Assembly: GCF_902460845.1 (NCBI RefSeq)
Contig: NZ_CABPVS010000001.1
Span: 124,001 to 188,000, forward strand
DNA length: 64,000 nt
From: Campylobacter concisus
GTDB lineage: Bacteria; Campylobacterota; Campylobacteria; Campylobacterales; Campylobacteraceae
Reading direction: 5' to 3'
Shown: in pieces, positions 47,186-55,584 of the stretch
How the letters are laid out: each line of letters begins with the position of its first letter
Position numbering within the stretch: the stretch's first letter is position 1
Notes under the pieces: generated by a model
What the model saw: only the letters and a program-made list of their open reading frames with translations
The model's database searches: none
Told to the model about the DNA's origin: nothing
Made by a program: the position numbers and the translations under genes

Positions 47186-48448
47186 CTAGAGACTGGAAAA
47201 TATATTTAGACCATTCATAGCTTTTAACTTTGCTTTTAGCGAGATATCCTTGGCGTATACGTCTGTCGCTAGATCGGTAGCGTGCCCGAGTAGTACCGAG
47301 GTAACATCCGTAAAACCATTTTCTAAGGAGTAATTTTTAATAGCGGACGCAAAATTTGCCCTTAGCCTATGAAAGCTTACGTTGGAGTCCGGCAAAACGG
47401 CATGAATATGTTTGTTAAGCCTTTTTCCAAGATAATTACAATCGCTTTTACCTTTTTTTATTTTCGTTAACCACTTCATATCGCTTAGACGATATATATT
47501 TTTATGTATCGGCAGCTCTCTGAATTTAACATCTCCGCCTTTTTGCTTGGCAGTTTGAACTTTGATAATTTTAATACCGTCTCGCTCGCTTACGCTACTT
47601 TCATCTAAGCTCCAAATTTCGCTAAGCCTAAGTCCAGTGTGCAAGGCAAACGCCATATAATCTTTAAGCTCTTTTTTATCCGTCTTAAAAATCTTAATCA
47701 GTTCGTCCATGCTAAAATTATCCTTCGGCGATTTTTGATCTTTGGAAATTTTAAACGAGCTTAAAAGCTTAAACGGGTTTTGAGATATAAGGCCTATTTT
47801 GATAGCATAGTCAAACATTCTACTTGCGTAGCACGTGTAGTTATTGATGGTCTTTTTGTTAAGCCTTTTATTATTTAAGAGATGTAATTGAAAATCCTCG
47901 CAGTCTTGGTAAGAAATTTGGGTTATCTGCTTGTGCTTAAAATAAATGTCAAGTGCTTTGGCTACCCTCTGATAGTATCCGGTATTTTTACTATTTGACT
48001 TCTTACTTTCGTTTTGAGCGTATCTGGATGCTATATCCGTAAATTTTATCGATTTTCGTGTTTTCTTTGCCCTATCGTTTTCTTGACATTCTTTTCTATC
48101 GATAAACATATCGTTGTCGGCTTTGGTAATCCCATAAATGCCCGATATAACTTTTTCAAATATTTCTTTATATTCGGTCGTCGGTAGTCGATGCGATTTG
48201 TTTTTAATATTTTTTTGAATGTTGCGTATCTTGTATCTTAACGGTAAATCAATAAATTTTTTGGTTTGAACAGAATTACGTCTGTTATCGGCTTCGTTTT
48301 TTATTTTTAAAGCGATGGCTTTGGCCTCAAACTCATTGTCCGTAAATAGGCAATATTTGACGGTGATAATTTTATCATTTTTCAAGGCCTTATCGAAATA
48401 GTAGTAGCTTGGTCTATTTTTGATTCGAGTTATTAATTTAGAAGTCAT
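47186..48448 (-). CDS. Tyrosine recombinase (420 residues) next to tRNA-Ser
   Basis: A full-length integrase with an N-terminal arm-binding-like part, a core-binding domain near residues 135-225, and catalytic Arg274 (HTGLRLSE), His360 and Arg363 (HRLRANF), His389 (LGHATD) and Tyr398 (DVYAKD). Being closest to the attachment tRNA, it is the best candidate for the island's integrase. The two recombinases share the DKNTTDKRNFTLDEL/KSPKDNFSMDEL region layout, so they may be paired or duplicated. Confidence 0.87.
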   Translation of the reverse strand: MTSKLITRIKNRPSYYYFDKALKNDKIITVKYCLFTDNEFEAKAIALKIKNEADNRRNSVQTKKFIDLPLRYKIRNIQKNIKNKSHRLPTTEYKEIFEKVISGIYGITKADNDMFIDRKECQENDRAKKTRKSIKFTDIASRYAQNESKKSNSKNTGYYQRVAKALDIYFKHKQITQISYQDCEDFQLHLLNNKRLNKKTINNYTCYASRMFDYAIKIGLISQNPFKLLSSFKISKDQKSPKDNFSMDELIKIFKTDKKELKDYMAFALHTGLRLSEIWSLDESSVSERDGIKIIKVQTAKQKGGDVKFRELPIHKNIYRLSDMKWLTKIKKGKSDCNYLGKRLNKHIHAVLPDSNVSFHRLRANFASAIKNYSLENGFTDVTSVLLGHATDLATDVYAKDISLKAKLKAMNGLNIFSSL

Positions 48449-48477
48449 TGCAAACTCCTAATCTAATAAGCAAACGA

Positions 48478-48533
48478 TGTAACAGAAATCCAAATTCGGT
48501 GTAACAAAATAAAATCGTCCGAAATTTGAGACG
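48478..48533. repeat. Right subterminal repeat set of island 1
   Basis: TGTAACA at 48478-48484 and TGTAACAA at 48500-48507, then CGTC (48516-48519) and GACG (48530-48533) around GAAATTT. The same set lies inside the left end at 36466-36552. Confidence 0.5.
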
Positions 48534-48605
48534 AAAATATGGTGATATAGGCTACTTAAAAATGCTGAAATACAGATATCTGAAGATATATTTTAAGAGT
48601 GGTTG

Positions 48606-48695
48606 TGGCCGGGAGATAGGGATTCGAACCCCAGGAGGCTTTCACACCTCAACGGTTTTCAAGACCGCCGCTTTCGACCGCTCAGCCATCTCCCG
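48606..48695 (-). tRNA. tRNA-Ser (anticodon UGA)
   Basis: Reverse complement begins CGGGAGATGGCTGAG and ends TCTCCCGGCCA. The anticodon loop CTTGAAA gives UGA, and there is a long variable arm, as in serine tRNAs. The 7-base acceptor stem pairs fully and CCA is encoded. The last 17 bases are repeated at 36346-36362, so it is the island 1 attachment site and remains complete. Confidence 0.95.
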
Positions 48696-48753
48696 AATTA
48701 AAGATTTGTGATTATAACCAACTTTGCTTAAAATTTACTATAATCTATAAAAT

Positions 48754-48909
48754 TTACTCTGTTTTTTCTTTAATATATGTAGCTCCATCATTTATCTTTT
48801 CTTTGGTCCATTCTTTAGCATTATGAGTATCTTCTTTTACACCATGCCAAGTATTTGAACAACCAGCTACAAAAAAAGCTATACAAGCTGCTAAAAATAA
48901 ATTTCTCAC
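48754..48909 (-). CDS. Small entericidin-like lipoprotein
   Basis: A 51-residue frame from GTG at 48909 (AAGGA seven bases upstream) reads MRNLFLAACIAFFVAGCSNT, with the lipobox VAGC, then a short helical part DTHNAKEWTKEKINDGATYI. Size and pattern match entericidin-type lipoproteins. It lies between tRNA-Ser and tRNA-Cys on the same strand. Confidence 0.75.
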   Translation of the reverse strand: MRNLFLAACIAFFVAGCSNTWHGVKEDTHNAKEWTKEKINDGATYIKEKTE

Positions 48910-48941
48910 TGTTATTCCTTCGAGTAGTTATTTTTGAAGTT

Positions 48942-49015
48942 TGGAGGCGACACCCGGATTCGAACCGGGGATCAAAGCTTTGCAGGCTCATGCCTTACCA
49001 CTTGGCCATGTCGCC
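48942..49015 (-). tRNA. tRNA-Cys (anticodon GCA)
   Basis: Reverse complement starts GGCGACATGGCCAAG and ends GTGTCGCCTCCA. The anticodon loop CTGCAAA gives GCA. All stems and CCA are present, 74 bases. Confidence 0.95.
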
Positions 49016-49021
49016 ATATCG

Positions 49022-49108
49022 TGGTGCCCGAGACCGGACTTGAACCGGTACGGTAAAAACTACCGAGGGATTTTAAGTCCCTTGCGTCTACCATTCCGCC
49101 ACTCGGGC
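49022..49108 (-). tRNA. tRNA-Leu (anticodon UAA)
   Basis: Reverse complement starts GCCCGAGTGGCGGAATGG and ends CTCGGGCACCA. The anticodon loop ACTTAAAAT gives UAA, with a long variable arm. Eighty-seven bases, CCA encoded. Confidence 0.95.
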
Positions 49109-49116
49109 TAAGTTAA

Positions 49117-49191
49117 TGGAGCGGGAAACGAGATTCGAACTCGCGACCCCAACCTTGGCAAGGTTGTGCTCTACCCCTGAGCTATTCCCGC
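49117..49191 (-). tRNA. tRNA-Gly (anticodon GCC)
   Basis: Reverse complement starts GCGGGAATAGCTCAG and ends TTCCCGCTCCA. The anticodon loop TTGCCAA gives GCC. Seventy-five bases, CCA encoded. Confidence 0.95.
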
Positions 49192-49297
49192 GTTAAAGTT
49201 TGTAATATTATCCAAAAATTGCTTAAAATTTTATTTTACTAAAACTAATTTCAAAATATTGTAAGGCATAAAAAGATAAAATATCAAAATCCACTTT

Positions 49298-49373
<76 letters not shown>

Positions 49374-49497
49374 ACAGACGTTTTCAGGGGTTTTCAAACC
49401 TTGTCAAAAAAAGCTTTTCAAAACCCAAGTTTACGGCTTTTACTACTTTTTAAGCTCTCATCTCTTATCATTGCATTTCATCTAATATCACTCTTTT

Positions 49498-49526
49498 GAG
49501 TGTATATCTGAGTGTAAAAAAATATT
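49498..49526. repeat. Left arm-type repeat of island 2
   Basis: GAGTGTATATCTGAGTGTAA followed by AAAAATATT contains two GAGTGTA units. An inverted copy, TTTTTACACTC, is at about 49536-49546. The right end has a matching copy at 57957-57984. Such repeats are typical integrase arm sites. Confidence 0.6.
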
Positions 49527-49563
49527 TTTCTAACTTTTTACACTCAAAATTAAGGGTTACGAA

Positions 49564-50784
49564 ATGGCAAGCTTTGCGAACGATTTAGCACTAAAAAAAT
49601 TTACACTTAAAAATAAAATTCGTGAGTGGATAAAAGATGACGGAGTGAAATTTTTATATGTGCTTGCATATAAAACCAAAAAAGAAACTACCAAGACCTT
49701 TTATTTCAAATATCAAGAGAGCGACGAGAAGCGAACGACAAAACAGATCAGGCTAGGCAAATATCCAAGCATTACGCTAGCAGAAGCAAGAACAAAAGCT
49801 TTGGAGCTTGAAAGGCTAAGAAATAGGGGCGAAGATTTACAGCTAGCCACAGCAAAGCAAAAGGCTATCACGTTTAAAGATGTAGCCGATGAGTGGATAG
49901 AAAAAGAGCAGAGCAAAAGCCTCGTATCGACTAAGAAGCAAATAGGGCGTGTAAAAAATCATCTCATCTTTTATTTAGGCAGTAAAGAGATAACCGCTCT
50001 AAAGCGTAGAGATTATATGCAAGTAATCGAGCAGATACAAGCACAAGAAATCAAAAAGGGCATAACACACGAAACATCAGAGCGAACATTTAGGCTACTT
50101 CGCAAAATCTTAGATTTGGCAGTAAATAAGGGCTACATCGAACACAATCCAACACGAGATATTATTTTTAATGATACTTTTAAGACCTCATCAAATAACC
50201 ACTACAAGGCAATAACCGAGCCAAGCAAGCTAAAAGAGCTATTAAGAGCAATGCAGGACTATCAAGGCTCGTTTTGCACGCAGCAGGCGTTAATATTTGG
50301 CGTGCATACCTTTTTACGTAGTGCAAACGTGAGAGAACTAAAATGGCAATACGTGGATTTTGAGAATAATTTAATCACGTTTCCAGCCGAAGCGATGAAG
50401 TTAAGAGAAGTTTTTTATATGCCTATCAGTAAGCAAGTAAAGAAGCTTTTAAAAACAATGCTGGAGCATAAAAGGGGCGATTTTGTCTTTCCTAGTGGCA
50501 TAAGTGCGACAAGACCGCTAAGTGATAGCACCCTCAACCAGGCGATTAAGCGGTTAGGCTTTGGAGATGAGATGGTATTTCACGGCTTACGCACGACAGC
50601 AAGCACCCTACTAAATGAAAACATCAAAAATCACGGCTTTAGTAGCGACGTGATAGAGCTTTGCCTAGACCATAAAGAGCGAACGAGTGTAAAAGCAATT
50701 TACGATCGAAGCCAAAGGCTGGACGAGCGCGCCGAGCTTATGCAATGGTGGAGCGATTATTTAGATAGTTTAGAAAAAGAGTAA
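49564..50784 (+). CDS. P4-type tyrosine integrase (DUF4102 arm domain)
   Basis: A 406-residue integrase. The N-terminal DUF4102-like arm-binding part (FYFKYQESDEKRTTKQIRLG and KYPSITLAEARTKA) is followed by the core-binding domain (about 105-205). Catalytic residues are Arg252 (HTFLRSAN), His340 and Arg343 (HGLRTTAS), His370 and Tyr380. It starts 190 bases from tRNA-Ala and should catalyse integration there. Confidence 0.93.
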   Translation: MASFANDLALKKFTLKNKIREWIKDDGVKFLYVLAYKTKKETTKTFYFKYQESDEKRTTKQIRLGKYPSITLAEARTKALELERLRNRGEDLQLATAKQKAITFKDVADEWIEKEQSKSLVSTKKQIGRVKNHLIFYLGSKEITALKRRDYMQVIEQIQAQEIKKGITHETSERTFRLLRKILDLAVNKGYIEHNPTRDIIFNDTFKTSSNNHYKAITEPSKLKELLRAMQDYQGSFCTQQALIFGVHTFLRSANVRELKWQYVDFENNLITFPAEAMKLREVFYMPISKQVKKLLKTMLEHKRGDFVFPSGISATRPLSDSTLNQAIKRLGFGDEMVFHGLRTTASTLLNENIKNHGFSSDVIELCLDHKERTSVKAIYDRSQRLDERAELMQWWSDYLDSLEKE

Positions 50785-50791
50785 AAGAACA

Positions 50792-51454
50792 ATGACAGAG
50801 AACAAAATTGACTTAAATGAATTATTAGAAATGGAGAGGAATAAAATAATGTTAAAAGATGAGTTATTAAATTTTTTGTCGCGATATGCAAATAGATACC
50901 CACAATTTCAAAGCGAGACTAGCATTTATGAGTTAAAAGAAAGTTTAATTTTTTTAAAAAATTTTAATACTGAGGGCAATTCTTACGTAGATTATTCCGC
51001 CAAATTTACCATAAATAAATACATTCAAGATTTAGAAGCCATAGCCAAGAAAAAAGAACGCAAACAAACAAGAAATGAACGCCTACTTAAAAAAATCGAA
51101 AAAGCTATTAATACATTATATGATATAAAAGAGGATTTTTTTATGGGTGAAGATATTGACGAAGAGGACCAAAAGGCTATGTATCCTGATGAGATAAAAA
51201 TGCGTAAAAACATAGATGATTTAATATACGCACTTTACTTAAAAATTGATTGTTATGAAAAAGATGAAAATATTACGCCTACAATAGCAAACAAAAAATT
51301 TGATAAAGCTTTTTTTGAACTTCTAAACGAAAGAAAAAAGAATAATATTAGTCCCATAGAGTTAGCCAAAGCAATAACACAATTAAGGGTTACTATAAGA
51401 AATATTTTTAACAATAAGCCAAATATACGGATAAAATCCGACAGAGAAGCATAA
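50792..51454 (+). CDS. Unknown helical protein of island 2
   Basis: A 220-residue protein rich in Lys, Glu and Ile with several predicted helices and no signal or membrane segment. Residues 85-115 are very basic (AKKKERKQTRNERLLKKIEK), and an acidic stretch follows (GEDIDEEDQK). It starts eight bases after the integrase and is likely expressed with it. No family is recognised. Confidence 0.55.
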   Translation: MTENKIDLNELLEMERNKIMLKDELLNFLSRYANRYPQFQSETSIYELKESLIFLKNFNTEGNSYVDYSAKFTINKYIQDLEAIAKKKERKQTRNERLLKKIEKAINTLYDIKEDFFMGEDIDEEDQKAMYPDEIKMRKNIDDLIYALYLKIDCYEKDENITPTIANKKFDKAFFELLNERKKNNISPIELAKAITQLRVTIRNIFNNKPNIRIKSDREA

Positions 51455-51467
51455 AAAACACCTCTAA

Positions 51468-51501
51468 AAATTTCTTACATCAAAAGCAATGTAAGAAATT
51501 T
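51468..51501 (+). terminator. Terminator of the integrase operon
   Basis: AAATTTCTTACAT and ATGTAAGAAATTT form a 13-base stem with an 8-base loop, followed by ATTTTTTAC. A strong intrinsic terminator. Confidence 0.88.
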
Positions 51502-51715
51502 ATTTTTTACATTAAAACTAATGAAATTTTTTAAAAATCTACATTAAAAAATAAACATCTTTTATTTTTCTAACATCGATTTTAACGCCACTTTTACACT
51601 AGCTATTAACATTTTTATTTATTAATATTCTTACATCAAATCAACTTAAGCATATCAAGCTTGCAAGCATTCAGGCTTAACCATTTGAGAAAAATTACAT
51701 ATAAAAGGATTAAAA

Positions 51716-51925
51716 ATGCAAAACAAAGCCCTACTAAATTCAAAAGAAACAGCGGAGTTTTTAGGCATAGGAGTATCAACACTTTACAGATACAAGAAAT
51801 CAAGCGACTTCCCAAAACCTATCATTTACACAAATCAAACTATCCGCTTTAAACGTGATGACCTCGAAGCCTTTATGTATAAAAAGCAAGGCGGAGCGAC
51901 ACCAGAGCAAGGGGGCGAAAGATGA
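51716..51925 (+). CDS. AlpA-like excisionase/regulator
   Basis: A 69-residue winged-helix protein (MerR/AlpA type): LLNSKETAEFLGIGVSTLYR with the recognition helix near residues 20-30, then IRFKRDDLEAFM. Such proteins act as excisionase directors or as activators of satellite genes. AAAGGA precedes the ATG. It overlaps the next gene by four bases. Confidence 0.82.
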   Translation: MQNKALLNSKETAEFLGIGVSTLYRYKKSSDFPKPIIYTNQTIRFKRDDLEAFMYKKQGGATPEQGGER

Positions 51926-52191
51926 AGCCCCTAAAACCAAGATACGATAAGTTAAGCGAAGAGGATTTTTATTTAGGCTTTATGCTAATAGTAAAAGAGC
52001 GAATACCAAGCCTAGCCGAAGCCATAAGCAACGACGAGATAAGCGAACAAACAAAGCAGGCGTTAGATGTAGCCCTTAGCTTTTACGATACATCGCTACA
52101 GCTAGCAAGAGAGATTAATGGACTAGAGGACGAAATACGACGGCTAAATTTTAAGCCGTCGAGTAATGCACCTCAACGCAAGAAAGGTTAA
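51922..52191 (+). CDS. Unknown small protein of island 2
   Basis: An 89-residue, mostly helical acidic protein with SEEDFYLGFMLIVKERIPSL near the start and a basic tail (SNAPQRKKG). The ATGA overlap with the AlpA-like gene shows coupled translation. No family is recognised. Confidence 0.55.
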   Translation: MKPLKPRYDKLSEEDFYLGFMLIVKERIPSLAEAISNDEISEQTKQALDVALSFYDTSLQLAREINGLEDEIRRLNFKPSSNAPQRKKG

Positions 52192-52195
52192 TAAG

Positions 52196-52456
52196 ATGAA
52201 ACTTCAAATTACAACAGCAGGCAAAGGCGGAGCGATAATCGCTATCGAGCCTCAAAAGATAAAAGAATTTACTAGCCATTTAAGAGCTTATGGCGTTTCG
52301 AGTGTGAAAGAAGCACCACAAGGGCTAATAAATATGGCTTACGACCTATTTTACATCAACAAAAACCTAAGAAAGCAAGTAAGAGAACTAACGGAGCAAG
52401 GATACAACGATGAATACAAGCAAGCACAAAACAACGATATTAAAGCTAATAGCTAA
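52196..52456 (+). CDS. Unknown small protein of island 2
   Basis: An 86-residue protein starting MKLQITTAGKGGAIIAIEPQ at 52196 with AAAGG upstream; an in-frame ATG at 52166 overlaps the previous gene and is less likely. Second half is helical and charged. It overlaps the next gene by 47 bases in another frame. No family is recognised. Confidence 0.5.
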   Translation: MKLQITTAGKGGAIIAIEPQKIKEFTSHLRAYGVSSVKEAPQGLINMAYDLFYINKNLRKQVRELTEQGYNDEYKQAQNNDIKANS

Positions 52457-52646
52457 ATATGGCAAAGTTACCGCCTCCGAATGCTTACACATAAGCAACG
52501 CTAATCAGTATTTAGGCAGATTAAAAAGCGAGGGAGTATTAAAAGACGAATGGATGAAAAAAGAGGGTAACCCTCAGCGTTTTAAAGAGTGGAGCATTAA
52601 AAACACACCAGAAGCGAGGGCAAAAGCTAATAAATATTTAAAATAA
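52410..52646 (+). CDS. Small winged-helix-like protein
   Basis: A 78-residue basic protein with a helix-turn-helix pattern (ILKLIAKYGKVTASECLHIS then YLGRLKSEGVLKDEW), like small replication or transcription regulators. AAGGA lies nine bases before its ATG. It sits just upstream of the possible replication initiator. Confidence 0.55.
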   Translation: MNTSKHKTTILKLIAKYGKVTASECLHISNANQYLGRLKSEGVLKDEWMKKEGNPQRFKEWSIKNTPEARAKANKYLK

Positions 52647-52653
52647 AAATAAA

Positions 52654-52678
52654 AAGGGTGGAGCTGTTAGCCACCCTT
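52654..52678 (+). terminator. Hairpin between small genes and the Rep-like gene
   Basis: AAGGGTGG and CCACCCTT pair around AGCTGTTAG, a GC-rich 8-base stem. It covers the GTG at 52658, so that GTG is a poor start. It may attenuate transcription into the next gene. Confidence 0.6.
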
Positions 52679-52693
52679 AACAAGGTTACAAAC

Positions 52694-53452
52694 GTGGATA
52701 TTTTAGCAGAAGTTGAGAGCATTATCAACCCAGCCGAGATTAAAATTTACATTGACACGATAAGGGCTACATTTTACAAAAAAGCTATCATTCAAAAGAC
52801 CCATAAAAAAATCGACCTTTTAAAGTCAATCGCTCGAAAGTATGGCAAAAAATGGCTAAAGCTGGATAAGCAAACAGCAAAAGCCGTCAAGATAGAACGC
52901 CGTTATGAGTTTCGAGATTATGAGATAGTTAATATTTATATGCTTAGCGATTTGCCTATTTTCTACGCTACATTAAAAAACGCAGGCAATGAGCCACAAA
53001 AGGCGTTATTTGAAGTTTATGGACTTAGGCAATATAACAAGACACCTCCACCCAAAGAATTAATAGCGGAGCTCCTAGGCGTGATAAATAACGTTTCATC
53101 GCTTGACCTTTGTTTTGATAAGGATAGCCCCTTTAACCTTGACCCTTTTTGTGATGAGGTTATTAGCTTTGAAAATACCAAGTATCTAAAAAACAACGAT
53201 GTATTAACCAGGGTGTATTTTTATGACAAAGCAAAAAAGAATAATCTAAATTTGCCTATCTACCGAGCCGAAGCCGTAGTAAGCATAAATCCCAAAAGCA
53301 AAGATAACCCCTTGCCACTCAAACAAAGGCTAAATTTGCAACTCCCATACGCCCTAGATGAGTTTAAATCCATACTGGATAAGACCACTAAAGAGCAAGA
53401 CACGATCAAACCCTACAAGTCAAAAGAGAACAAAAGAGAGCTAAGAGCATAA
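52694..53452 (+). CDS. Possible replication initiator (Rep_trans-like)
   Basis: A 252-residue protein read from a GTG at 52694 (AAGG eight bases upstream); a longer form from 52658 would begin inside a hairpin. Features resembling the rolling-circle initiator family are a central SSLDLCFDKDS, then TRVYFYDKAKK and IYRAEAVVSI, with the YDK and RxE pattern seen in Rep_trans proteins. Similarity is by eye only. The position after the AlpA-like gene and before a structured, gene-free stretch supports a replication role. Confidence 0.45.
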   Translation: MDILAEVESIINPAEIKIYIDTIRATFYKKAIIQKTHKKIDLLKSIARKYGKKWLKLDKQTAKAVKIERRYEFRDYEIVNIYMLSDLPIFYATLKNAGNEPQKALFEVYGLRQYNKTPPPKELIAELLGVINNVSSLDLCFDKDSPFNLDPFCDEVISFENTKYLKNNDVLTRVYFYDKAKKNNLNLPIYRAEAVVSINPKSKDNPLPLKQRLNLQLPYALDEFKSILDKTTKEQDTIKPYKSKENKRELRA

Positions 53453-54021
53453 CCAGCCGAGATTTTGGCTCGTTACCTCAACACACGGATATTTTTATGC
53501 GTTAGCCTAATTTTTGGCTTACGTAGCAAAGCCCCCTAAATGTGAGCTTTGTCCGTCCCCTTAAAATTAAGGACACGAGCCGACCCCTAAAAATAGGCTA
53601 TCCGTCAAACTAGCGCTAACAATGAAACCCAAACAACCCTATTACCAAAGCTTGAGCCTTGTAAAAGCTCCATACGTTAAACGTAGCCAGCTTTAAAAGA
53701 TGACCTAGATTTAATCTACCTCATCGCTTTACAAAAAAATAAAAACGGCTTTTAACCTTAAGCCAAAATAGCCCTTTTTTTGCTTGCTTAAGTTTTTATA
53801 AAAAAGGGTATTGCAGAGATTGCCACCGCTTGCCATATTTTTAACGTTTTTTGTCTATCTTTTAAAATCAAAAATCAAAGCCAGCACCGAGGGGCTAGAG
53901 CTTAGCACGTAAGCCATGCACGAGCGAAAATCACAATTTAAGAAAACGAACGTATAGTGTGCCCTTGTAAAACTACCCTACAATGACCTTTTTGTTACAA
54001 AAAATCTCCCTTTATCCTTAA
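53453..54021. other. Hairpin-rich gene-free region, possible replication origin
   Basis: No gene is seen in 569 bases. Short inverted repeats recur, such as AGCC/GGCT near 53457-53471, CCTTAA-AA-TTAAGG near 53560-53573 and AAAGC/GCTTT near 53529-53553. C-rich runs (CCCCCTAAA, CCCCTAAAA) also recur. The composition is higher in GC than the flanks. Could be an origin or a structured RNA. Confidence 0.4.
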
Positions 54022-54216
54022 GTGAAAAAATTAATTATCAAGGGGGCTAAAAATATTTACATTAAGGTTAAAAATGAGAAATTTTTTTACAAAAAAGTGA
54101 GATGGGTTAATTGCAAATTTACAGAAGCAAAGATTGATTTTATAGACTACAAAGACACTTCACTTTTAAAGTATTGCTTGTCAGAGAGATTTAAAATCAT
54201 GCTTGGTATAATCTAA
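54022..54216 (+). CDS. Weak hypothetical, 64 residues
   Basis: A frame from GTG reads [20 protein letters not shown] and ends [13 protein letters not shown]. The text is protein-like but there is no clear ribosome binding site, and no family is known. It may be a gene tail that lost its start. Confidence 0.3.
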   Translation: MKKLIIKGAKNIYIKVKNEKFFYKKVRWVNCKFTEAKIDFIDYKDTSLLKYCLSERFKIMLGII

Positions 54217-54301
54217 AAAACCAAAAAAGGATGAACTTCTTAAAATACACGCTTTGAAGCAAAGTGAAAATTGCAATTAAGAAAATTTGATAAGGACAAA
54301 C

Positions 54302-55168
54302 TTGAAAATAGCGATAAATGGCACGAGTGGTTTTGTTGGCTCAAATTTGTGTGAGTTTTTAGCTTCAAAAGGGCATGAAATTTTAAAAATAAAGCGTGAG
54401 ATTTATGCAGATATTTCAGCTTTGACTGAGATTTTGCAAGAGTGTGATGCTCTAATAAATTTAGCTGGTGCAAACATCTCGCAAAGATGGAGTCAAAGCT
54501 ATAAAAATGAGCTTTTTAATAGCCGAATTGCAAGTACGAAAAACCTTGTTTTGGCACTTTCAAAGACTTCAAAAAAGCCCAAAATTTTCATCTCAACTTC
54601 GGCGGTTGGCATTTATGAGCGCGGTTTAATACACGATGAAAGTTCGCAGAATTTTAATAAAGGATTTTTGGGAAAATTGGCGGTGGCTTGGGAAAATGAA
54701 GCGTTAAAGGCTAGTGAGCTTGGCGTGAAAACGGCGATTTTTAGGCTTGGCGTAGTGCTTGGCAGAGGGGTTGATGGCAAAACGGGCGGTGCTTTGGCTA
54801 AGATGTTACCGATTTTTAAGCTAGGTCTTGGCGGCGTTTTGGCAGGCGGAAAGCAGAGCTTTTCGTGGGTGCATCTGGACGATTTGCTAAAAGCTTATGA
54901 GCTTGTGCTAAATCGTGAAATTTCAGGTATTTTTAACCTTGTTTCGCCAGAATTTGCTACCAATGAAAGCTTCACAAAGGCCCTTGCAAACACACTTAAA
55001 CGCCCAGCCATTTTTAATGTCCCAAGCTTTGTTTTGCAGCTAAAATTTGGCGAAGGCTCGGCGATATTGCTTGAAGGTGCAGATGTGCGACCTGTAAATT
55101 TACTAAAACAGGGCTTTGAGTTTAAATTTGGTGATTTAAACGCTGCTTTGAGTGAAATTTTAAGCTGA
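54302..55168 (+). CDS. TIGR01777-family NAD-dependent epimerase
   Basis: A 288-residue SDR-fold protein. A TTG at 54302 was chosen because TAAGGAC lies eight bases upstream; the frame extends five codons further to 54287. The dinucleotide loop is GTSGFVGSNL near residue 8, with LINLAGANISQRW near residue 50 and VAWENEALKASELG later. The substrate is unknown. Codon use is like the core genes, so it looks like cargo or a formerly chromosomal gene within the island. Confidence 0.82.
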   Translation: MKIAINGTSGFVGSNLCEFLASKGHEILKIKREIYADISALTEILQECDALINLAGANISQRWSQSYKNELFNSRIASTKNLVLALSKTSKKPKIFISTSAVGIYERGLIHDESSQNFNKGFLGKLAVAWENEALKASELGVKTAIFRLGVVLGRGVDGKTGGALAKMLPIFKLGLGGVLAGGKQSFSWVHLDDLLKAYELVLNREISGIFNLVSPEFATNESFTKALANTLKRPAIFNVPSFVLQLKFGEGSAILLEGADVRPVNLLKQGFEFKFGDLNAALSEILS

Positions 55169-55584
55169 GATTTTTTAAAGGCTCAACAAAACTTAAGCAG
55201 ATTTTCTCTTATCAATTTTAGTAGTTTCTGATATAAGTTTTCCTGTGTAGTTTTAGTATCATATTTAAATTCACATTCCTTTAAATGTAATAAGAAATTC
55301 TCTTTCCTTATCCCTTTAAATAGCGTAATTTTGAGCTGGGGGAATTAAATACCGGCAGCTTTTTTAAAAGGGCGTATCTAGTTAGATCAAAAACGCCCCT
55401 AAATGTTAAAGAATATCGTATTTTACGTAGTTAGAGCCAAGATCAAAGTTGAGCTGGGTAAGTTAGATTTAGGTAGCTTTTAAAGGATGTCATCACAGCT
55501 GACACCCTAGGGTGCGTCTGTGTCACCCCTATCGGTAACACGTGTAACGTTACATGTAACGGACCAACTCGTTACAAAATGATA
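55169..55584. other. Gene-free stretch with palindrome cluster
   Basis: No gene is seen. Near the end are ACCCTAGGGT (55504-55513), GTAACGTTAC (55544-55553) and GTTACATGTAAC (55549-55560), perfect palindromes, the last two overlapping, with further GTTAC/GTAAC copies around them. They lie just past the 3' end of the HTH gene. They may be a regulator site or part of an origin. Confidence 0.5.

Larger units (their letters stand above)
36346..48622. mobile_element. Island 1, integrated at the tRNA-Ser(UGA) 3' end
   Basis: A 17-base direct repeat, TGGCCGGGAGATAGGGA, bounds this 12.3-kb region; the right copy is the 3' end (with CCA) of tRNA-Ser. Two tyrosine recombinase genes lie just inside the tRNA end, the normal layout for tRNA-integrated elements. 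The cargo includes vapBC, a MobV relaxase, a broken tor cassette and a broken helicase. No conjugation channel genes are present, so it is at most mobilizable. Several cargo genes are decayed, pointing to an old insertion. Confidence 0.82.

Noticed and set aside
36346-48622. Prophage
   Set aside because: No capsid, tail, terminase or lysis genes are seen in either island.
52658-52693. GTG at 52658 as start of the Rep-like gene
   Set aside because: It lies within a GC-rich hairpin and lacks a ribosome binding site; GTG 52694 has AAGG at proper distance.
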